Below are positions 57,916 through 64,000 of a stretch of DNA of 64,000 nt, one piece after another. This DNA comes from Rostrohypoxylon terebratum. Its lineage: Eukaryota; Ascomycota; Sordariomycetes; Xylariales; Hypoxylaceae. A model generated the notes under the pieces. The model searched no databases and was not told the DNA's origin. It saw nothing but the letters and a program-made list of their open reading frames with translations. The DNA lies in contig MU385871.1 of the NCBI GenBank assembly GCA_022497145.1, positions 186,001 through 250,000 on the forward strand, given 5' to 3'. Position numbers and translations under genes: made by a program. The stretch's first letter is position 1. Every line of letters begins with the position of its first letter.

Positions 57916-60900
57916 ATGACAGGCCCATCTGGAGCCGGTCCAGCTGCAACAGCACCACCAGATGCAGCAGCAGCAGCGACGGCGCCAGCTTCTTCTTCTT
58001 CATCACCGACACTGAACTACCAAGACCAAGGTCAAACCCAAAACCCAAATCAAACTCCAGACAATCATCAAAGCCAAAGCCAAAGCCAAAACCATAACCA
58101 TAACCATATCCCTATCCATAACCAACATTATATCACCCGACCTGCATCCGCTTCTTCTCGCCAATCTCCCATACCGACAGCCTCCGCTTTTTCGGAGCCA
58201 GGATTGACTAACATTCAACCATCTGAACCTGGACAACACAATGCCGCCGACCCATCGATTCAACTTTTAACATTTTCTGATGTTCCGTCCGATTTGGCAC
58301 ACCTCAAACCCATCCCCGCCGACAACAATCCCATCACCACTGACATCATCAATAATTCTCCTACCTTTAAGGCCAAGAATCACCAACCGCGCAAGCCCTC
58401 CCCTGGATTAGCTGCGCGTCTCAAGGCTCTAGGCTTCGGTTCTCAGAGACAATCCTCACCTTCCGCATTAACACCAACTCACGACGTCGGTCGTCTACCC
58501 GAAGACCAACTACGCTTCCTTGATCAGAAGCATCAAGCCAATTCAACCGAACTAGTTGTCGAACGACGCGGTCGTCCCTGGAAGGGTGCCGGTGCCCCTC
58601 TCCAGCTGTTGAGATCTAAATCTAGTCGCGACTCATTTCGAAGGAAGAGCGTCGCCAGTGAGGAGGAGAAGCCATCGCCGCCTTTGTCGGTTCAGGCTGA
58701 GCCGACTTCCAAGCCTGAACTTCTGCCCGAGATAACGGAAGCTCCTCCCTTGGATATGGACACTAACAAATATCGATTGCCCGACCACACGAATGGAAAT
58801 GGCACTAAGGCGCAGCTAGACACGCGTAAGGAGCATCTCGAGCGAGACCGCCCCGTCCCGACTCTAGAAATTAAAGATGAAGATTCGCAAACGCCACCTC
58901 CCGTGCCGGCCAAGGACACGCCGCCCTCAGGCACAGCTCCAGCTGAATTCACATCCGACTTACCTTCCTACTTCAACCCTCTAGGCCTTCAACGTCCAGG
59001 ATCTATTTACACAATATCTCGCGCCTCCTTCGCTAACCAGCTAGCTCAACTTACCGCACTACAGCTACCTGATGCTGAACTGCTATCGAGCAAGGTCGCC
59101 GCGATCCCCACCGCCCAGGCTGCAACGAAGGCCTTGCTAGGTGCCGCCGAACAAATACGGAGCTGGATTTCGAAAGCCTCCGAGGTTATAGGAGGTCTCG
59201 ATAGTGACGATGACGTCGAATGGGCGGCGGCTGGTGGCCGAGAGGGATACGAAGAAGTGGAGAATGCTATCACGAGATTCGAAGGACTTATCAATGTCTA
59301 CGTGACCGCGATCGAAGATCTCCAGAATCGGAAAGATATTGCCAGTGTCTCTAGCGATGACCTACAAAAGGCAGTAACACAGATGGAAGCTATCATGCAC
59401 GAATGGAGTAAAATTCGCTCTACCCTGAACAACATTAAGGGTCAGGTCGAGACGGCTATGGAGTGGGAAGAGCTATGGAACATGGTTCTCGGCGACATCC
59501 AGAACGAAATGGATGAGCTGAGCCGATTAATATTCGAAATGGAAGAGCGACGCCATAAGTCCATAATGGCAGTTTCTAACGGAGATGGGGTTGATATCGG
59601 CGACCTAGAAACCATCGTCGAAGAGACCCCACCGGCCGTTATGCGCAATAATCGATACAGTGTTCCGACATTCCCGCTCAGCCCAAGTTCTCCAGGAACT
59701 CCTACCCTCACCCAGGATGACTCGAGTTTACTTGCATTGTTTGCAAGAATGCAGCCACTAAGGGCATCCCTAGACTTTTTGCCTATGAGATTATCCGTCT
59801 TCGAAGCAAGAGCCTCGGGTGCATTCCCAACAGCCTGCGAGGAGCTGGAAATGAGAAGAGAAGGTTTAGAAGCCAGCTACGTGAAGCTCGAGAAGGACGC
59901 CGAGTCCTTGAGGAAAGAACTAGGAGAGGACAAGTGGGTGTTGGTATTCCGCGGTGCCGGTAGGCAGGCCCAGAAAATGATCGAGTCTGTTGACCGAAGC
60001 ATGAGCAAACTGCGCGAAGCCGTGGATCAAGGGTTGCAGCTTTCAAGCCCCGCAGCTATGAGCAAGAAGATCGAAAGCTATGAAGCGAAGAAAATACATT
60101 ATGGACCAGCAATCGAGCGCGTATTATCCATCATCGATAAAGGCGTCAAGGATCGACTGACCGTGAACGGCGAAGTCCTCAGGCTGCATAACGAATTGCA
60201 GTCAAAGTGGGCGGAAGTAAGAGAGTCGATGGCGACAATGAGTGTCGCCCTGGACGAAATTCAATCACAAAAACAGAATCAACAGCTTCGAGACTCAATA
60301 TCGAGCATGCTTTCTATTGATAGGTCTACCGTTGCTAGTAACAATGACACTCCGGGAAGTTCGCCTCCGTCGTCTGTCGTCATGTCCAGTCTAGGCTTGG
60401 ATCCATTTACTTCCTCGTCGAAGAATAAGAGACGCGCTACCAGCGGCGGAAGCCATCTGCCCCAGCCCTCAGCGGCTCGCAGAAGCAGTTCGAGTTTAGC
60501 TCCCCCGCCTTCACGACGCCCCGCTGGAAACAGATATTCCACATACCAATCAAGCACCTCTAGCCTGACGACACCACCCCGAAGTGGCAGTGCGACGCCA
60601 ATGGCCACTCGACTTCCAAGGTCTACTTCTAATGTTGTTGACAACCGTCCTCGATGGAATGCATCCACAAACACCAACGATTCTGATGTTGGACACAACT
60701 TCAAGCCGCTTAGCCTCACCACCCCTAGCCCGTACGCCAAAAAGAATTCTGCTTCATCTTCTTCGATGACCCCTACATCTAGTTCTTCTAAACTTCCTCT
60801 TCGCAGTCCATTGGCGAGGGCAACATCGTCGTCTCCAATTCCCGAGGATACGCCTCCTAGGAAGAGCACTTCTCGACTCTCGTTTCGCGATCGCATCCAC

Positions 60901-61233
60901 GCCGCTGCCTCGTCTGGTCACCCCCCTGCTAAGCCTAGATTTGTGGCGCAAGTATCCAACTCTTCTTTCGATAGCCGAAGATCTTCACTCCAGCCTCCGA
61001 GGCCGGGCAGCAGTTTTAGCAGCAGCCTCGGTGATGTCAGGCAACGGCCAGCTAGTTCCCTGGCCACCACCAACCGACGCAGCAGCCTACTTCCTCAGCC
61101 TAGATCGAGGGCGGACGACGAGAGTGGTCGGCATAGCCCGCAGGCTACAGCCGCCGCTCGTGCCGCCATGCGCAAGGGCAACAGTATGACCGAGTCAAAA
61201 CCGAAAGACAACAAACCTCGTTGGCACTTTTAA
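57916..61233 (+). CDS. KAR9: Kar9-like spindle-orientation protein
   Basis: Single-exon frame of 1105 aa. The N-terminal 340 residues are low-complexity (Gln/Asn/His runs such as SQSQSQNHNHNH, then Pro/Ser/Thr). A folded helical region spans about 345-770, beginning SYFNPLGLQRPGSIYTISRASF and containing W-rich helices (MEWEELWNMVLGDIQNEMDE), as in fungal Kar9 proteins. The C-terminal 300 residues are basic and Ser/Pro-rich. Two S-x-I-P motifs, both SPIP, occur at about 84-87 and 973-976; the second lies in a basic Ser/Pro context (PIPEDTPPRKSTSRL), ideal for EB1/Bim1 binding. Kar9 links microtubule plus ends to actin-based transport to orient nuclei and spindles. The family call rests on the middle region and overall architecture. 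Confidence 0.82.
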   Translation: MTGPSGAGPAATAPPDAAAAATAPASSSSSPTLNYQDQGQTQNPNQTPDNHQSQSQSQNHNHNHIPIHNQHYITRPASASSRQSPIPTASAFSEPGLTNIQPSEPGQHNAADPSIQLLTFSDVPSDLAHLKPIPADNNPITTDIINNSPTFKAKNHQPRKPSPGLAARLKALGFGSQRQSSPSALTPTHDVGRLPEDQLRFLDQKHQANSTELVVERRGRPWKGAGAPLQLLRSKSSRDSFRRKSVASEEEKPSPPLSVQAEPTSKPELLPEITEAPPLDMDTNKYRLPDHTNGNGTKAQLDTRKEHLERDRPVPTLEIKDEDSQTPPPVPAKDTPPSGTAPAEFTSDLPSYFNPLGLQRPGSIYTISRASFANQLAQLTALQLPDAELLSSKVAAIPTAQAATKALLGAAEQIRSWISKASEVIGGLDSDDDVEWAAAGGREGYEEVENAITRFEGLINVYVTAIEDLQNRKDIASVSSDDLQKAVTQMEAIMHEWSKIRSTLNNIKGQVETAMEWEELWNMVLGDIQNEMDELSRLIFEMEERRHKSIMAVSNGDGVDIGDLETIVEETPPAVMRNNRYSVPTFPLSPSSPGTPTLTQDDSSLLALFARMQPLRASLDFLPMRLSVFEARASGAFPTACEELEMRREGLEASYVKLEKDAESLRKELGEDKWVLVFRGAGRQAQKMIESVDRSMSKLREAVDQGLQLSSPAAMSKKIESYEAKKIHYGPAIERVLSIIDKGVKDRLTVNGEVLRLHNELQSKWAEVRESMATMSVALDEIQSQKQNQQLRDSISSMLSIDRSTVASNNDTPGSSPPSSVVMSSLGLDPFTSSSKNKRRATSGGSHLPQPSAARRSSSSLAPPPSRRPAGNRYSTYQSSTSSLTTPPRSGSATPMATRLPRSTSNVVDNRPRWNASTNTNDSDVGHNFKPLSLTTPSPYAKKNSASSSSMTPTSSSSKLPLRSPLARATSSSPIPEDTPPRKSTSRLSFRDRIHAAASSGHPPAKPRFVAQVSNSSFDSRRSSLQPPRPGSSFSSSLGDVRQRPASSLATTNRRSSLLPQPRSRADDESGRHSPQATAAARAAMRKGNSMTESKPKDNKPRWHF

Positions 61234-62914
61234 GTAGCATACGCTCGCTTTCTTTTTCGATCGGAATTGTAGCTCGCCGAGAGCATCTTAGCGGATGGGG
61301 ATTCGTTACTCCCCTATGGCTTTTCTATTTGTCAGAAGTCCGCTAGACGGACTTCGTCTCCTTATGTTCGATTCTACTCCAATGATACCACGAAGGACTG
61401 CTTTTCGAAAGTACTGGAAACTAGGTCGCATGACGAACTTGTGACCGACAAGAATCTCCTTTAATAGCAGAGCAAGCAAATTTTACGCATAGCAGACACG
61501 TTCTCGTTTCCTTGCGGTTGGATTTATTTTATTACACGTGTCCATTGTTAATCTTTCCCGCCCGTAACCTTTTGACGCGGAAACGAAGGGCGGAACGCAG
61601 CATGGCGAAACTTGCGGAGGTCGGGCTAAGGCGTTCTCGAGGATATCCATTTTTTGTTCATCGTCTCCAGGGGGTTCTCTTTTCTAGCAATACCAGGGGT
61701 CGTCATGGAAACGGTCTCGACTCTCACAATGATACCTCTTATTTTATGTCTTTTTGTCGTCGTCGTCGTCGTCGAGAAACCTACAATTACCACGTTGTCG
61801 TAAGGTTGGCTAGCATATCAGCAAGCTAGCATTTCAGAATACTGGCAGACAGATTGAGCATACCGAGTCAGGGAAAGACGAGGACTGGGGAGGAAGAAGT
61901 TGCTGAGGAGGTGAAGGATACCCGTCGACCATCTTTATAAGATGGATGATGGGTGACCCTAAGATAGGCGAGGCAAGGCGAGGTGCTGTGCTGTAAGATA
62001 CGGCAATCTTCTACCTACCTACATAATCCACCCACCGGTCATTGTTTTTGGGAGGGCCCGTGGCAAGCAGTAACGTAGGAAAGGAGGCAGGCGCAAGATA
62101 GGAAAGATGCATTTGGAAGGTCTGGATGAGAGTAGGAGGCGGAGATGTAGTTCATAAATTTGAGAATTGGTATCGAACCATCCCACTCGAGGGTTGGACT
62201 TCATCTAATGATTTTCTTATTGTGTTTTGACATGTTATGGCGTTTGGTTGATGGGTGACGTGTTAGGATGTATATGGACGTCTTGTGAGTGACGACCATC
62301 TATTGGGCTCTTGCAACCCATTGGAGTATGGGATAGATGCTAAAGGAATGTGGGATTGGTGATTCGCTAACTCATATACGAGTCTCTATTCGCGGTCTAG
62401 TGAGCCTTTTATACCTATCCAACTTCAACATCCAGAGATTGATAAGAGGCCTTATAAACCTTGACAAAAAACGATATACTTTTCCGTGACAGATCAGTAG
62501 AGCAGTGACGCCAAGTGGTAAGTAGGTAGGATTCAATTGTCACCACAAAGTCACGATCCCCATACAGAATATCGGGGACCAAATACATCATGTGTTTGTA
62601 CTCAGGCACTGTACATTCATATTTAGGGTAGTCAGGTAGGTATATAAATATCATCAAACGCCCACTCCAACCAAGGCCCTAATGTCGCACGATTACGCCT
62701 TCGCCATACCCCCTTCCCTTACCCTACCCTACCCTATCCCTACCCGAGCCGTGAATATAGTTTCGTTCGTTCGTTCGTCCAAGCCGTGGCAAGCAAAAAA
62801 AAAGGCATCCGTGATATGTAGCGTGAAATGGGGTATGCAAGTACGGTAGGTAGGTAGGTCGCAAACGCGCACACTGGTCTCATTCCAACACCAAATCCGA
62901 TTGGGCCGGACTTT
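61234..62914. other. Convergent spacer between KAR9-like and RecQ genes
   Basis: 1.7 kb without a supported gene. A C/T-rich TACCC repeat (62709-62743) and a CGTT tetramer run (62763-62778) lie near the RecQ end, plus GGTA repeats near 62846-62860. Confidence 0.45.
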
Positions 62915-64000
62915 TCAATAGTCCATGATTTGGATACCGCTGTGGCTTGCGCCACCGCCCCCTCCTCCTCCTCCTCCACCCTGCGATCGGCCCCCTCTAC
63001 TCGATTTCGTCGTCGATCGACCGCCAAAAGACGCCGAGGACGTGCCGGCGGCTGCTGCCGCCTTGCGACCGCTGCTAGCCGTGGCCTTCTTCTTGACGCC
63101 GGGGTAGCTGCGCGACCCCCTGCTAGAAGCCCCCGACGATCTACGCTGGAACGGTTTCTTGCCTCCGCGCCACGTACTCGCCTTGGCGCTTTTGGGGGCC
63201 GACGATGCCGAGCGCGCGCGGGACGCTGCAGCTACGGCTGAGGCGCCTTGGCCCGTGCATCCTGACCCCGCGAAGTAGGTCGATGTAACACCCCCGTTAT
63301 CGTACTCGACGTCCGCCATTTCGTCATCGTCGCTTGATACCAGGTCTACCACGTTCTGGGACCCTGATGCTCGAGCAGAGTCCCCCATAATCTCCGTATA
63401 CTGGTTATGATATTGCACGACCAGGGGCAGCAATGCCTTTCCGTATCTATCCACCTTATCACTGTTGATACCAGGAATCGAGCGCATCTTATCCAATGTC
63501 ACGGTCCATTTAATAGCCATCTCGCGGAGTTGTTGTTCGGTGAAAATAGGAATGCGTAGATTTTTAGAATTTCGTATTCTTTCTTCCATTTCTTTGGCTG
63601 CTTGTAGAAAGTCATGTACGATATCATTGTGAATGTCGGATAACTCGGCGGCAGTCATCCGCGCGTCGTACGATATTGGCGGACCTAGCGATCTTGGTTG
63701 TGGTCGGCTTCTAGACCGAGAAGGCATCGTCTCGAAATCGTCATCGTCGTCTTCTTCATCGGGCACAACAAATCCATCCTTGGCGTACCCATTGCTGAAT
63801 CTCGAGTAATCCTCGTCGCTCTCGTCATCGTCTAACATTGCCACAGCCTTGCCTTTCCTTTTGCGATCCTTACCTAGGATAGGTGACGATACATTGGTAG
63901 ATGGAACGTTACCTGAGGCAAGACGCTTCGTTGCTGCCGCAGCCGGCTTGGTGATCCGTGTTTGTTTTTTTGATGTACTACCCTGACTATCCAGGCTCTT
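62915..64000 (-). CDS. RecQ-family DNA helicase, C-terminal part (5' end outside the window)
   Basis: The frame is open to the right edge, so about 361 C-terminal residues are seen and the helicase core lies beyond 64000. An HRDC domain is recognisable (RIPIFTEQQLREMAIKWTVT followed by MRSIPGINSDKVDRYGKALL), the module that helps RecQ enzymes such as Sgs1/BLM bind DNA. It is preceded by an acidic D/E-rich segment and followed by a tail with a basic Ser/Lys region and Arg-Gly and poly-Gly runs (SSRGGRSQGGGG), ending SGIQIMDY. By position of the HRDC domain it fits Sgs1 or the Neurospora QDE-3 and MUS-19 type. The exact paralog cannot be told without the helicase core. No intron is apparent in the visible part. 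Confidence 0.85.
   Translation of the reverse strand, partial: KSLDSQGSTSKKQTRITKPAAAATKRLASGNVPSTNVSSPILGKDRKRKGKAVAMLDDDESDEDYSRFSNGYAKDGFVVPDEEDDDDDFETMPSRSRSRPQPRSLGPPISYDARMTAAELSDIHNDIVHDFLQAAKEMEERIRNSKNLRIPIFTEQQLREMAIKWTVTLDKMRSIPGINSDKVDRYGKALLPLVVQYHNQYTEIMGDSARASGSQNVVDLVSSDDDEMADVEYDNGGVTSTYFAGSGCTGQGASAVAAASRARSASSAPKSAKASTWRGGKKPFQRRSSGASSRGSRSYPGVKKKATASSGRKAAAAAGTSSASFGGRSTTKSSRGGRSQGGGGGGGGGGASHSGIQIMDY

Overview
This window is nuclear DNA from a filamentous ascomycete (Pezizomycotina, most likely Sordariomycetes). The evidence is many short spliceosomal introns (about 55-120 nt, GTRNGT donors, CAG/TAG acceptors, CTRAC-like branch points), genes about 2-5 kb apart on both strands, and families typical of such fungi: the pH-signalling arrestin PalF, a zinc-cluster-less fungal transcription-factor domain protein, a Kar9-type spindle-orientation protein, a Baeyer-Villiger-type FAD monooxygenase and an HxB-type MoCo sulfurase. 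I cannot name the species. I see no rRNA or tRNA gene, CRISPR array, virus or intact transposon.

Layout. 0-12 kb: a bZIP factor (+), a RING protein (+), a short-chain dehydrogenase (-) divergent from a fungal transcription-factor-domain gene (+), then palF (-). 12-17 kb: a gene-poor stretch full of short tandem repeats. 17-21 kb: a second short-chain dehydrogenase with a broken or very oddly spliced frame, followed by an FAD monooxygenase; both have a TATA box a little over 100 bp before the ATG. 21-27 kb: CDC6 (-) divergent from a molybdenum cofactor sulfurase (+), with MluI-type cell-cycle boxes between them. 28-30 kb: an unrecognised fungal gene. 30-37 kb: gene-poor DNA with hairpins, a repeated module, a 166-bp inverted-repeat element flanked by TA, and a three-exon gene for a 71-residue protein. 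37-45 kb: a very GC-rich gene for a mitochondrial-looking protein, an HCNGP/SAP30BP-type gene (-), proteasome beta-7 PRE4 (+), and the chitin-pathway enzyme GFA1 (-) with a 5-nt first coding exon. 45-50 kb: empty. 50-54 kb: proteasome ATPase RPT4 (-) and an unknown serine-rich protein (-). 58-61 kb: KAR9-like (+). 63-64 kb: the C-terminal end of a RecQ helicase (-), running off the window.

Most genes are housekeeping loci: two proteasome subunits, replication licensing, a RecQ helicase, amino-sugar synthesis, molybdenum cofactor maturation and pH sensing. No large biosynthetic cluster is visible; the dehydrogenase/monooxygenase pair is the only cluster-like grouping. The points most worth a second look are a coding-like 42-codon in-frame extension after the PRE4 stop codon, the 71-residue gene, the TA-flanked inverted-repeat element, three P[ST]AP motifs in PalF, the cell-cycle boxes before CDC6, two GC-AG introns, and the 28-nt anomaly in the dehydrogenase. 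Exon borders were worked out by eye from splice signals, reading frame and family motifs, and no search was run.
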